The notes beneath the pieces were generated by a model. That model saw only the letters and a program-made list of their open reading frames with translations. It did no database searches and had not been told where the DNA came from. The translations under genes and the position numbers were made by a program. Shown piece after piece: positions 35,639-44,443 of a stretch of 64,000 nucleotides of DNA (positions are counted from its first letter, which is position 1; every line of letters begins with the position of its first letter). This DNA is from Stakelama portus (lineage in GTDB: Bacteria; Pseudomonadota; Alphaproteobacteria; Sphingomonadales; Sphingomonadaceae): positions 1 to 64,000 of the forward strand of contig NZ_QFZL01000007.1 in assembly GCF_003171655.1 (NCBI RefSeq). Reading direction: 5' to 3'.

Positions 35639-36331
35639 ATGCGAAGCGGAAAATTGCGGGCGATCGCGGCGTCCGGCGTCCTGGCAATTGCGATGTTCGC
35701 GACACCCGCATGGGCTCAGGATAGCGACGCGCAGCTCTGGTCGACGACATCGGTCAGCGTGCCGCTGGGCAAACCGGTGTCGCTCGACGGCGAGCTCGTT
35801 CTGCGATTCGGCGATGCCGCGGACGGGCTCTACGAATCCGAAGCGGGCGGGTTCGTCACCTTCGCGGTTTCCGATTCGGTGAAGATCGGGTTCGGCTATA
35901 CGCGCGTCACCAACTATGCCGGCGGCCATGTCACGCGGAGCGAAGATCGCCCGCGCCAGCAAATCGAAGCAAATCTGGGCACGCTGCTCGGCGGCACGCT
36001 CAGCGCGCGGCTGCGAATCGAGGAACGTTTGCGAAGCAATGGCAGCGATACCGGCTTTCGCCTGCGCCCTCGCCTCAAATGGAAACTGCCGGTCGGGCGG
36101 ACGGGCAGCACCGCATTGGTGCTGAGCCATGAAAGCTTTGTCGAACTGAACGACACCGACTGGGGCCAGGACGCGGGATATCGCCGCATGCGCAACTTCG
36201 TCGGGTTCGATTTCGCCGTTGCCGGACCGGTGCGGGCGGAGCTCGGCTATCTCAACCAATATGGCTTCCGCCCTGCGCGGCGCGACACCATGGACCATGT
36301 CCTGTCGATTTCGGTCGCCGCCAAATTCTGA
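35639..36331 (+). CDS. DUF2490-type outer-membrane beta-barrel protein
   Basis: A 230-residue secreted protein with a signal peptide ending AWA-QDSDAQLW (cleavage about residue 26). The rest alternates polar and hydrophobic residues, with RLRIEERLRS, FRLRPRLKWKLP and a terminal phenylalanine (VAAKF), the hallmarks of DUF2490 and of outer-membrane beta-barrels. Function is unknown. It stands alone between transaldolase and priA. Confidence 0.82.
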   Translation: MRSGKLRAIAASGVLAIAMFATPAWAQDSDAQLWSTTSVSVPLGKPVSLDGELVLRFGDAADGLYESEAGGFVTFAVSDSVKIGFGYTRVTNYAGGHVTRSEDRPRQQIEANLGTLLGGTLSARLRIEERLRSNGSDTGFRLRPRLKWKLPVGRTGSTALVLSHESFVELNDTDWGQDAGYRRMRNFVGFDFAVAGPVRAELGYLNQYGFRPARRDTMDHVLSISVAAKF

Positions 36332-36467
36332 TGCATCGGGGCGCGGGCGCCTCCGGCACCATCGTGCCATAGACGATGGGCATGTGCCCGGATGTCACCG
36401 GGCGGCGCGCATCGGCAACGTCAATCTGACGGGTTCGAGGCGATACGCCATTCCAACCGGCGCGCGA

Positions 36468-38657
36468 ATGACGATATGGGAAGCCATGCCCGGAAACCGC
36501 GCCCGCGTTATCGTCATGAACAATGCGCTCGGCCCGCTCGATTATCGCGTGCCGCACGGCATGCAGGTCGAGCCGGGTTCGATCGTCATTGCCCCGCTGG
36601 GGCCGCGCCAGCTGGTCGGCGTGGTCTGGGAGCCCGAGCGCCTGCCGACCGAAGAGGTCGGCGACAATCGGCTGCGCAACCTGATCGGTCTGGTCGATGC
36701 GCCGCCGATTCCGGCGCCGCTGCGTCGGCTGGTCGAATGGACCGCCGATTATTATCTCAGCCCGCTGCCATCGGTGCTGCGCATGTGCCTGTCGTCAAGC
36801 GCGGCGCTCGAAGGATCGCCGACGATCGTCGAATATCGCGCGACCGGTCTTGTCCCCAAGCGGATGACCGAGCAGCGCGAACAGGCGCTCGAACGGATCG
36901 GCGACCGTCAGGGGCTGGTGCGCGAGCTCGCCGCGATCGCGGACGTATCCGATGCCGTGATCCGGGGCCTGGTAAAGGTCGGCGCCATCGAATCGGTGCT
37001 GGTCGAAGCCGACACCCCCTATCCCCTGCCCGATCCCAATTTCGCGCCGCCCGATCTTTCGCCCGATCAGGCATCGGTCGCCAGCATCCTGCGCCAGGCG
37101 GTGGGGGCCGAAACGTTCCAGCCATTCCTCCTCGACGGCGTGACGGGGTCGGGCAAGACCGAAGTCTATTTCGAAGCAATCGCGGCAGCACTGGCCGCGG
37201 GCAAACAGACGCTGGTGCTGCTTCCCGAAATCGCCCTGACCGAGCCGTTTCTGACGCGGTTCACGCGCCGCTTCGGCTGCGAACCGGTCGCCTGGCATTC
37301 GGACCTGCGCCAGTCGCAGCGGCGCCGGGCATGGCGCGCCATTGCCAGCGGCGAGGCAAAGGTAGCGGTGGGCGCGCGATCGGCGCTGTTCCTGCCCTAT
37401 GCCGATCTTGGCCTGATCGTCGTCGATGAAGCGCATGAAACCAGCTTCAAACAGGAAGAAGGCGTCCACTATCACGCCCGCGACGTCGCAGTGATGCGCG
37501 GCCTGTTCGAACAGGCGCCGGTGGTGCTGGCAACCGCCACCCCCGCGATCGAAACGCGTCATCAGGTCCAGCTTGGCCGCTATGAGGAACTGAAGCTTCC
37601 CGGCAGATACGGCCCTGCCGACCTGCCGCATGTCGAAGCGATCGACATGATTCAGGAGCCGCCCGAACGCGGCCGCTGGCTGGCGCCGCGGCTGGTGAAG
37701 GGGATGCAGGCAACGCTGGAGCGCGACGAACAGGTACTGCTGTTCCTCAACCGGCGCGGCTATGCCCCGCTGACGCTGTGCCGCGTCTGCGGCCATCGGC
37801 TGCAATGCCCCAATTGCACGGCATGGATGGTCGAGCATCGCCTGCTCGGGCGGCTTGCCTGCCATCATTGCGGGCACAGCTATCCCACGCCGCGCGAATG
37901 CCCCGAATGCGAATCGGAGGATTCGCTCGCCGCCTGCGGGCCCGGCGTCGAACGCGTCGCCGACGAAGTGCGTGAGCTGTTTCCCGACAAGAAAGTCGCG
38001 ATCGTCACGTCGGACACGCTCTGGTCACCGCAAAAGGCCGCCGAGTTCGTCCAGCGGATGGAGCATGGCGATATCGACATCGTCGTCGGCACCCAGCTCG
38101 TCACCAAAGGCTATCATTTTCCCAATCTGACGCTGGTCGGCGTGGTCGATGCCGATCTGGGTCTGGGCGGCGGCGATCTGCGCGCGGCGGAACGGACGTT
38201 TCAGCAAATCTGTCAGGTATCGGGTCGCGCCGGGCGCGGCGAAAAGCCCGGCACGGTGCTGATTCAGACGCATTGCCCCGATGCCGATGTGATGAAGGCG
38301 CTGGTCACCGGCGACAGCGAAGCCTTTTACGAAGCCGAAACCGAACAGCGCCGCGACGCCCATGCGCCGCCTTTCGGCCGCTATGCCGCGATCATCGTGT
38401 CGTCGGAGGACAAGGCCGCGGCAGAGGATGTTGCCAGACGTATCGGCAAATCGCGCCCGGAGCTTGAGGAAATGCACGTCTTCGGCCCCGCCCCCGCCCC
38501 GCTCGCCATGCTGCGCGGCCGCCATCGCTTCCGCCTGCTCGTCCATGCGCGGCGCGCCTTTGACGTGCAGGACGTGATCCGCGAATGGCTCGGCGCACTC
38601 GAATGGCCGGCAAAGGTCCGCGTCGCGGTCGATGTCGATCCCTATAGCTTTCTCTGA
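36468..38657 (+). CDS. priA: Primosomal protein N' (replication restart helicase PriA)
   Basis: About 729 residues from ATG 36468 (a second ATG at 36486 is equally possible); the frame open upstream overlaps the DUF2490 gene and is not part of the family. The helicase core has Walker A GVTGSGKTE (about 224-232), the DEAH box in VVDEAHETSFKQ (about 323-334), and GRAGRG near the C-terminal third. The zinc-binding segment carries CRVCGH, CPNC, CHHCGH and CPEC (about 436-484). PriA restarts stalled replication forks. The complete domain order and length indicate an intact gene. Confidence 0.95.
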   Translation: MTIWEAMPGNRARVIVMNNALGPLDYRVPHGMQVEPGSIVIAPLGPRQLVGVVWEPERLPTEEVGDNRLRNLIGLVDAPPIPAPLRRLVEWTADYYLSPLPSVLRMCLSSSAALEGSPTIVEYRATGLVPKRMTEQREQALERIGDRQGLVRELAAIADVSDAVIRGLVKVGAIESVLVEADTPYPLPDPNFAPPDLSPDQASVASILRQAVGAETFQPFLLDGVTGSGKTEVYFEAIAAALAAGKQTLVLLPEIALTEPFLTRFTRRFGCEPVAWHSDLRQSQRRRAWRAIASGEAKVAVGARSALFLPYADLGLIVVDEAHETSFKQEEGVHYHARDVAVMRGLFEQAPVVLATATPAIETRHQVQLGRYEELKLPGRYGPADLPHVEAIDMIQEPPERGRWLAPRLVKGMQATLERDEQVLLFLNRRGYAPLTLCRVCGHRLQCPNCTAWMVEHRLLGRLACHHCGHSYPTPRECPECESEDSLAACGPGVERVADEVRELFPDKKVAIVTSDTLWSPQKAAEFVQRMEHGDIDIVVGTQLVTKGYHFPNLTLVGVVDADLGLGGGDLRAAERTFQQICQVSGRAGRGEKPGTVLIQTHCPDADVMKALVTGDSEAFYEAETEQRRDAHAPPFGRYAAIIVSSEDKAAAEDVARRIGKSRPELEEMHVFGPAPAPLAMLRGRHRFRLLVHARRAFDVQDVIREWLGALEWPAKVRVAVDVDPYSFL

Positions 38658-38739
38658 GTCTGCAGGGTGCCCGGGGTTGAACGCAGCGGTGAATTGACCG
38701 AATAGTCCCTGCGATATCAGGTTCGCCGGGGGGATTGAT

Positions 38740-40272
38740 GTGACAAAGCGGCTTCTGCTCCTGCTGGTGCTGCTGCTCGGATGGACCGGCGCCGCCCGCG
38801 CCGACGATATTTCGGCAGCGGCCCGGGGTGTCGTCCGGGTGGTCACCATCGCCGTGGTCGATGACGAAGTCGTCGGCTTCGGTCATGGCAGCGGCTTTGC
38901 CGTCGCCCCCAACCGCATCGTCACCAATGCCCATGTCGTCGACCTGGCCGCGCGCTATCCCGACAATGTCATCATCGGCGTCGTCCCGTCAGAGGGCAAT
39001 AAAAGCTATCAGGGCCGCTTGATCGCGATCGACACCAGTCGTGACCTGGCGCTGATCGAATTCAGCGGCGTCAATCTGGCACCGCTCACCCTCTACAACG
39101 GCCCGGTTCAGGAAGGCGACGCGATGGTCGCGCTCGGCTATCCGGGCAATGTCGACATGGCGACCGCGCGCTCGGCGATGGACTATATCACTCCGCAGGC
39201 TCCGGTTCGGTCGCAGGGCAATTTCGCCGGTCGCCGGTCTCTGCAGGGTACGAGTGTGCTGCTCCACACCGCCAGCATCGCACGCGGCAATTCGGGTGGC
39301 CCGCTGCTCGATCGCTGTGGACGCGTGATCGGCGTCAATTCCGCACAAACGCTGGCGGATCAGGGCGATTCGACCTTTGCCTTCGCGATTTCGGGCGCTG
39401 AACTTGGCGCCTTTCTCGCCGAAGCCAAGCAAAGCTATGCCGCAGTCGGCACCGCCTGCACCAGCATTGAGGAAAGCATGGCCGCCGACCGCAACGCGAC
39501 CGCGCGCGAACAGGCCGAAGCGGCGGCGCGCGAGCGCGAAGCCGCGGCACGCGCCGAAGCCGAGCGACAGGATGCCATTGCCAAGGCACGCGAACGCAAC
39601 GAAGCCGCGCGTGAGAATTTCATGGCCGGCGCCGCCGTGCTGCTCGTCCTCGGCGCACTGGCGATTGGCGGCGCGGGGATGCTGGTTTCGCGCGGACGCC
39701 AGCGCGAGGCGATCTGGGTCGCGGCAGGCGGCGGCGTGCTGATGCTTGGGGCGGCAGCGCTGTTTTTCAGCCGGCCGACCTTTGACGAAGACAGCATCCT
39801 GCCGGTTCCGTCGGCAAGCGATTCGGTCTCGGCGATTCCCGCGACGGGCAAGATGGTGTGTCACTTCGTTCCCGAACGCAGCCGCGTAACCATCTCCGCG
39901 ACCAACGATGTGCCGCTCGAAATCGATCGCGACGGATGCGTCAACGGGCGCACGCAATATGCCGAAAGCGGCGATGACTGGGAACGCATCCTGGTTCCGT
40001 CCGAGGAGCAAACGGTTTCGGTGCTCGATTATGATCCGGACACGCGAACCTATACCAACACCCGTTATCTGCTGTCACAGGCGCAGATGGAGCGTGCCCG
40101 CCAGCTGCGGGCCGAGGTTCAGTTGAAGACATGTTCGACCGATCAGGCCGCACGTGCCAATCTGGCCACGCGCCAGCAGACGATTCGCGGTGCGCTGCCG
40201 CAGGAATATAACGAAAAGCTCGTCTATCGCTGCGAACCGGCACGCGACGCGCCATCAGGCGGCGAGGAATAG
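38740..40272 (+). CDS. Secreted trypsin-like serine protease with membrane segments
   Basis: The 510-residue protein starts with GTG at 38740 after a G-rich stretch. It has a signal peptide (1-22, ending ARA-DDI), a trypsin fold with catalytic H in TNAHVVD (about 66), D in DTSRDLALIEF (about 102) and S in ARGNSGGPLLD (about 189), then an Ala/Glu/Arg-rich coiled coil (about 250-292) and two adjacent membrane segments (about 298-320 and 328-347). The C-terminal 150 residues form an extra domain with conserved cysteines. The gene is 9 bases upstream of an esterase gene and probably co-transcribed. Substrate is unknown. Confidence 0.82.
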   Translation: MTKRLLLLLVLLLGWTGAARADDISAAARGVVRVVTIAVVDDEVVGFGHGSGFAVAPNRIVTNAHVVDLAARYPDNVIIGVVPSEGNKSYQGRLIAIDTSRDLALIEFSGVNLAPLTLYNGPVQEGDAMVALGYPGNVDMATARSAMDYITPQAPVRSQGNFAGRRSLQGTSVLLHTASIARGNSGGPLLDRCGRVIGVNSAQTLADQGDSTFAFAISGAELGAFLAEAKQSYAAVGTACTSIEESMAADRNATAREQAEAAAREREAAARAEAERQDAIAKARERNEAARENFMAGAAVLLVLGALAIGGAGMLVSRGRQREAIWVAAGGGVLMLGAAALFFSRPTFDEDSILPVPSASDSVSAIPATGKMVCHFVPERSRVTISATNDVPLEIDRDGCVNGRTQYAESGDDWERILVPSEEQTVSVLDYDPDTRTYTNTRYLLSQAQMERARQLRAEVQLKTCSTDQAARANLATRQQTIRGALPQEYNEKLVYRCEPARDAPSGGEE

Positions 40273-40281
40273 GAGAACACC

Positions 40282-41871
40282 ATGCTGCGACATCTTCTCA
40301 CGCTTGCCGCAGCATGTGCCGCAAGCACCGCCTGCTTCGCGCAGGAAGTCCCCGCCACGTCGCCGCACGTCGCGGCCCCCGCCGTCCCCGTGATGCTTTC
40401 CGCCGATCTGGGCGAGCATCGTTCGGGGCGGCTGCTGGTATTTGCGCAACGGGTCGAGCCCGGCGCCGAACCGCAGGATTCGGTCGATACGTCGCCGTTC
40501 AACCCCAGCGGCACGGCAATCGCCGCGCGCGAGGTTTCGGATCTGACGCCCGGCGCACCGGCTTTTGTCGGTGCGAGCACGGACGCGTTTCCGACAAGTT
40601 TCGCCGATCTCGAACCCGGCACCTATCGGTTCCAGGCCGTACTCGATCGCAACCACGATTATAATTACGGCGGTCGCGGCGCAGGCGATTTTGTCTCGCC
40701 GGTGGTCGAAACGACCCTGCCCGGAGCGATGCCTCTCCTCACGCTTTCGACCGAGCTTCCCGAAGCCGATCTGCAGGCCCGGCTTTCGCGCATGCCGGAA
40801 GCGATGCGGACGCAATTCGAAGCCAATCTGCAGCAGGTAAAGCCAGTCGATTTCGCAAGCCCCTCGCTCACCGCTTTCTGGGGGCGCCCGATCCATATCC
40901 GCGGCTGGGTCGCCTTGCCGCCCGGCTATGATCCGGCGAGCAGCGAAACCTATCCCACCGTCTATTCGACCGGCGGCTTCGGCAGCAATCTCGACAGCGC
41001 CCGGTTTTCGGCGGCGCGCATGACCGGGATGATGGCCGATGGCGAAACCCCGCCGATGATCTGGGTCTATCTCGACGAAAGCAGCCCCACGGGCACGCAT
41101 GAATTCGCCGATTCGGTGAATAACGGCCCCTGGGGTCATGCCCTGACGAGCGAGCTGATCCCCGCGCTCGAAAGCCAATATCGGATGGATGCGCGCTCGA
41201 ACGGGCGATTCCTGACCGGGCATAGCTCGGGCGGCTGGGCGACCTTGTGGCTGCAGGTGCGCTATCCCGAAATTTTCGGTGGCACCTGGCCTACCTCGCC
41301 CGATCCGTCGGACTTTCACGATTTCACCAATATCGATCTCTATGCCGATGGCGCCAATGCCTATGTCGGGCCCGATGGCGAACCCTATCCGCTGGTCCGC
41401 AACAACGGCAAAGTGATCGCCACGCTGCAGCAGTTCGGCGAGATCGAAGCGGTGCTGGGCAGCTATGGCGGCCAGTTCGCATCGTTCGAATGGGTGTTCT
41501 CTCCCAAGGGCCCGGACGGCCGTCCGATGCCGCTGTTCGATCGTGCCACGGGCGAAATCGATCCGATGGTCGCGCGCCATTGGATCGAGAATTACGACAT
41601 CGCCTATCGCGTGCGCCGCGACTGGCCGGAAATCGGCGCGGCGCTGAAGGGCAAGATCCACCTGATCGTCGGCACTGCCGATACCTTCTATCTCGACGGT
41701 CCCGCGCATCGGCTTCAGGCAGTGCTCGACGAACTCGGCGCCGACGCCGATTTCCGTTTCGTGCCGGGCAAGACGCATTTCGACCTGTTCGCGCGGGACG
41801 GCGATTCGCAGGCGCTGATGAAGGATATCGCGAAGGAAATGTACGCCGTGGCGCGGCCCGACGCGGACTGA
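40282..41871 (+). CDS. Secreted esterase-like alpha/beta hydrolase
   Basis: 529 residues with a signal peptide (about 1-21, ending CFA-QE). The C-terminal half resembles enterochelin-esterase-type hydrolases: IHIRGWVALPPGYDP, the nucleophile elbow GHSSGG with S315, and a late FVPGKTHFDLF containing the likely catalytic histidine. An N-terminal beta-rich domain of about 170 residues precedes it. The ribosome site AGGAGA is well placed 6 bases before the ATG, and the gene starts 9 bases after the protease stop. Substrate is unknown. Confidence 0.8.
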   Translation: MLRHLLTLAAACAASTACFAQEVPATSPHVAAPAVPVMLSADLGEHRSGRLLVFAQRVEPGAEPQDSVDTSPFNPSGTAIAAREVSDLTPGAPAFVGASTDAFPTSFADLEPGTYRFQAVLDRNHDYNYGGRGAGDFVSPVVETTLPGAMPLLTLSTELPEADLQARLSRMPEAMRTQFEANLQQVKPVDFASPSLTAFWGRPIHIRGWVALPPGYDPASSETYPTVYSTGGFGSNLDSARFSAARMTGMMADGETPPMIWVYLDESSPTGTHEFADSVNNGPWGHALTSELIPALESQYRMDARSNGRFLTGHSSGGWATLWLQVRYPEIFGGTWPTSPDPSDFHDFTNIDLYADGANAYVGPDGEPYPLVRNNGKVIATLQQFGEIEAVLGSYGGQFASFEWVFSPKGPDGRPMPLFDRATGEIDPMVARHWIENYDIAYRVRRDWPEIGAALKGKIHLIVGTADTFYLDGPAHRLQAVLDELGADADFRFVPGKTHFDLFARDGDSQALMKDIAKEMYAVARPDAD

Positions 41872-41877
41872 CCGCGG

Positions 41878-42915
41878 CTAGTCGTCGACGCCTTCGCGAC
41901 GGCGCAGAACGCGCTTGCGATCGACGCCATAGGCATAGCCGCCCATGCTCCCGTCGCCGCGCTGGACGCGGTGGCAGGGGATGACGATCGCAACATTATT
42001 GGCGCCGCATGCAGTGCCCGCCGCGCGGACCGCATTGGGCCGCCCCACAGCCGCCGCGATCTGCGCATAGCTGCGCGTTTCGCCCGGCGGGATCGCGCGC
42101 AACGCCTGCCATACCGCTTCCTGAAACGCAGTCCCCTGCACATCGACGGGCAGGTCGCGATGCCGCCCCGGCGTTTCGACTTCGGCCACCACGCGCGCGG
42201 CCAGTTCGGCCAGCGCCGCGCCGCCGGGCGCGATTTCGGCTTTTGGAAAGCGCTGCGTCAGTGCGAGACTATCCTCGTCGAACGACACGCGGCACAGCCC
42301 GCGATCGGTGGCGGCGATCAGCAATTTGCCCAGACTTGTGTCCGCCACGGTCCAGCGGATCGTGACGCCCGCGCCGCCGCGCTTCCACGCGCTGGGTGTC
42401 ATGCCCAGCCGGTCACCCGCGCTCTCGTAAAAGCGGCTCGGCGCCGAATATCCGGCTTCGTAAATCGCTTCGGTCACGCTTGCCTCCTTGTCCAGTGCCG
42501 CCCCCATGCGCCGTGCGCGGATCGCGCGGGCATAGGCCGCCGGCGTCACACCGGTGGCGCGTTTGAACAGGCGGTGGAAATGATGCGGCGCATAGCCGAC
42601 CGCATCCGCCAGCGCTTCGAGCGACGGAATGGTCTCGGCGGCTTCGATTGTGGCCACGGCCTTCTCTACGGCCACCTGATCGCGCGCCGCATCGTCGGGC
42701 TTGCACCGCAGACATGCGCGATATCCCGCCGCCTGTGCCGTTGCGATATCGGGGAAGAGTTCGACATTCTCGCGCTTCGGGCGGCGTGCGGGGCAACTTG
42801 GCTTGCAATAGATGCCGGTCGTCCGCACCGCCACGATCACGCGGCCGTCCCATCGGCGATCGCGCGCCACGAACGCGGCCCAGGCCCGATCGGTGTCGAA
42901 TATGGTGTCGTTCAT
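41878..42915 (-). CDS. ada: Ada: DNA methylation response regulator/methyltransferase
   Basis: 345 residues from ATG 42913-42915. The N-terminal zinc domain has the four cysteines YCKPSC (C37, C41) and CLRC (C68, C71) for methylphosphotriester repair; a middle AraC-type DNA-binding domain follows (ADAVGYAPHHFHRLFKR); the C-terminal O6-alkylguanine methyltransferase carries IPCHRV with acceptor C314. This is the complete Ada architecture, which senses methylation damage and activates alkylation repair genes. It ends close to the convergent esterase gene. Confidence 0.94.
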   Translation of the reverse strand: MNDTIFDTDRAWAAFVARDRRWDGRVIVAVRTTGIYCKPSCPARRPKRENVELFPDIATAQAAGYRACLRCKPDDAARDQVAVEKAVATIEAAETIPSLEALADAVGYAPHHFHRLFKRATGVTPAAYARAIRARRMGAALDKEASVTEAIYEAGYSAPSRFYESAGDRLGMTPSAWKRGGAGVTIRWTVADTSLGKLLIAATDRGLCRVSFDEDSLALTQRFPKAEIAPGGAALAELAARVVAEVETPGRHRDLPVDVQGTAFQEAVWQALRAIPPGETRSYAQIAAAVGRPNAVRAAGTACGANNVAIVIPCHRVQRGDGSMGGYAYGVDRKRVLRRREGVDD

Positions 42916-43108
42916 GCGCCGGATATAGCGCCGCCGCCGCCGCGCCACATCCCGCCGATTGCGTTCAAAGGCGTTCCGCGCACAAATAAAAGGGAGCAGC
43001 GGCGCCTTCGTTCGCCACTGCTCCGCACATGAGGTCAATCGAGCGGCCCACTTGCCCGATCACATGGGCGGGATGTTTCCCGCCCTTATGATTGTCACGC
43101 CATTGGCG

Positions 43109-43501
43109 TCACTGCAGGATTGCCGCACCCGACACATGGGCGGAATAGCGAGGCGTCGCGCCCTGCGTGATTTCCGCATAGAGTGTCCGATACCGGATGC
43201 TGGCCGGTGCTTCGGGCAGTTTCCCGATCATCCGCAGCTTGCCGCTGGCGCGGCGATCGAGCCATGCATTGCCCGACGACCGGACGACGCGGATATCCGT
43301 CGCCTTGCCGTCTTCGCCGATCCGAAACGACAATTTGGTCGTTCCATGGATCTGCGGTCCCAACCTGTCGGCATCGAATGATACCGCGCTTTCCAGTCGC
43401 GAGCTGACCTGATCGGCCCAGCTCATATTCTGGTCTCCCGTGTTGCCCCCGAGCACGAAGAGACCTGCTGCGGCGACCGCGATCTTGAGAGTTGCCAACA
43501 T
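43109..43501 (-). CDS. Small secreted TonB C-terminal-like protein
   Basis: A 130-residue protein with an N-terminal hydrophobic segment (about 5-20) and a C-terminal domain with LSFRIGEDGKATDIRVVRSSGN (about 57-78), the beta-hairpin pattern of TonB-family C-terminal domains. It is too short to span the periplasm as a classic TonB and no ExbB/ExbD are near. The role is therefore unclear; it may be a solitary periplasmic TonB-like domain. Confidence 0.75.
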   Translation of the reverse strand: MLATLKIAVAAAGLFVLGGNTGDQNMSWADQVSSRLESAVSFDADRLGPQIHGTTKLSFRIGEDGKATDIRVVRSSGNAWLDRRASGKLRMIGKLPEAPASIRYRTLYAEITQGATPRYSAHVSGAAILQ

Positions 43502-43641
43502 TTCAGTTCTCCTTGCTTGGCCGGTGCGGAACGACGACCCGCCGTCCCTTGCCGGTGCAGTGCTGATAGCATTGCTGTGTTACAACACCAATACACTTTG
43601 GAGAATTTATTTCAGTTGCGTTTCGAAATGCGGTTTAACGC

Positions 43642-44208
43642 TTACTCGTCGTCGGCAAGCCGGCTGCGTTTGAGCGCGGCACGGACGCTCGCCAGCCATT
43701 TCTCCGCGCCCTGGGGATCGGGCGGACCATCGCTGGGCAGTTGCGGCATATTCTGCATGTCGGGGCGACGGGTCATGGCATCTTCGATATTCGCCAGTAC
43801 GTCCTTCTGTCCGACAAAGGCGCGCCCGATCTCGTCATCGGTCAGCGGCTCGAGGAACATGCAGCCATGTTTGCGCCCGTCGCGCCATACGACACAGGCA
43901 AGCCGCGCCCCGGAACCCGAAAGGCCAAGCGACACCAGCGTATCCACCGGCAACGACACATCGGAGACCATGCGGAAGCCGGTCCGCGAAAAATCCTCGA
44001 CGATCACTTCCACGGGCCGTCCGTCATGCGCGCGCAGCGTCGTCGCCGCATCGACGTCGAAACGCACCGCACCGCGGCGATCGACATTACCCAGAATTTC
44101 CAGTCTGCCGACCAGCATCGATTTCGGATCCCCCAAAGCGTTACCGCCGGACGCGACCGGCAGGGGGGAGTCTGGGAAGGGTGGGGTTTCCGAATTACGG
44201 ACAATCAT
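43642..44208 (-). CDS. PilZ-domain protein
   Basis: The 188-residue protein has the PilZ signature: NVDRRGAVRFDVDA (R-x-x-x-R, about 40-53) and VEDFSRTGFRM (D/N-x-S-x-x-G, about 70-80), followed by the beta-barrel segment VSLGLSG. Such domains bind cyclic di-GMP. The C-terminal 60 residues have no known family and end in a basic cluster. It is transcribed away from the DEAD-box helicase. The target process is not evident from context. Confidence 0.82.
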   Translation of the reverse strand: MIVRNSETPPFPDSPLPVASGGNALGDPKSMLVGRLEILGNVDRRGAVRFDVDAATTLRAHDGRPVEVIVEDFSRTGFRMVSDVSLPVDTLVSLGLSGSGARLACVVWRDGRKHGCMFLEPLTDDEIGRAFVGQKDVLANIEDAMTRRPDMQNMPQLPSDGPPDPQGAEKWLASVRAALKRSRLADDE

Positions 44209-44443
44209 GGTTGCCGGCGGCGGTAACCACCAATATCGGCATATCTTCCTGCCGGATTGACTTTTTGCACTGCAGCGACCACATGCGTCGGCATCGAGGC
44301 ACCATGCAGCGTGATCGGGCGACTTTCGCCACGGCTCTGCCTCGGCTCCAGGTTCACCGGCTTCCCTCAGTCACGCGGGTCGTCTTTTTTGACCCCCGCC
44401 GCGTGCGTCCCATTGGCGTGCGCCGCTGATATATTGGGATTCC
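44209..44443. promoter_or_regulatory. Divergent pilZ/helicase control region with PhaR-like core
   Basis: About 235 bases between divergent genes. It contains TTTTTGCACTGCA with the palindrome TGCA-C-TGCA at 44266-44274, similar to the site at 25958-25972, and a GC-rich partial inverted repeat around a CTTTTTTGACC stretch (about 44376-44412) in the helicase leader. DEAD-box helicase leaders often carry such structure, but its role here is speculative. Confidence 0.35.

Noticed and set aside
36219..36467. Longer start of priA
   Set aside because: This part overlaps the DUF2490 gene and the conserved PriA N-terminus begins near 36468.
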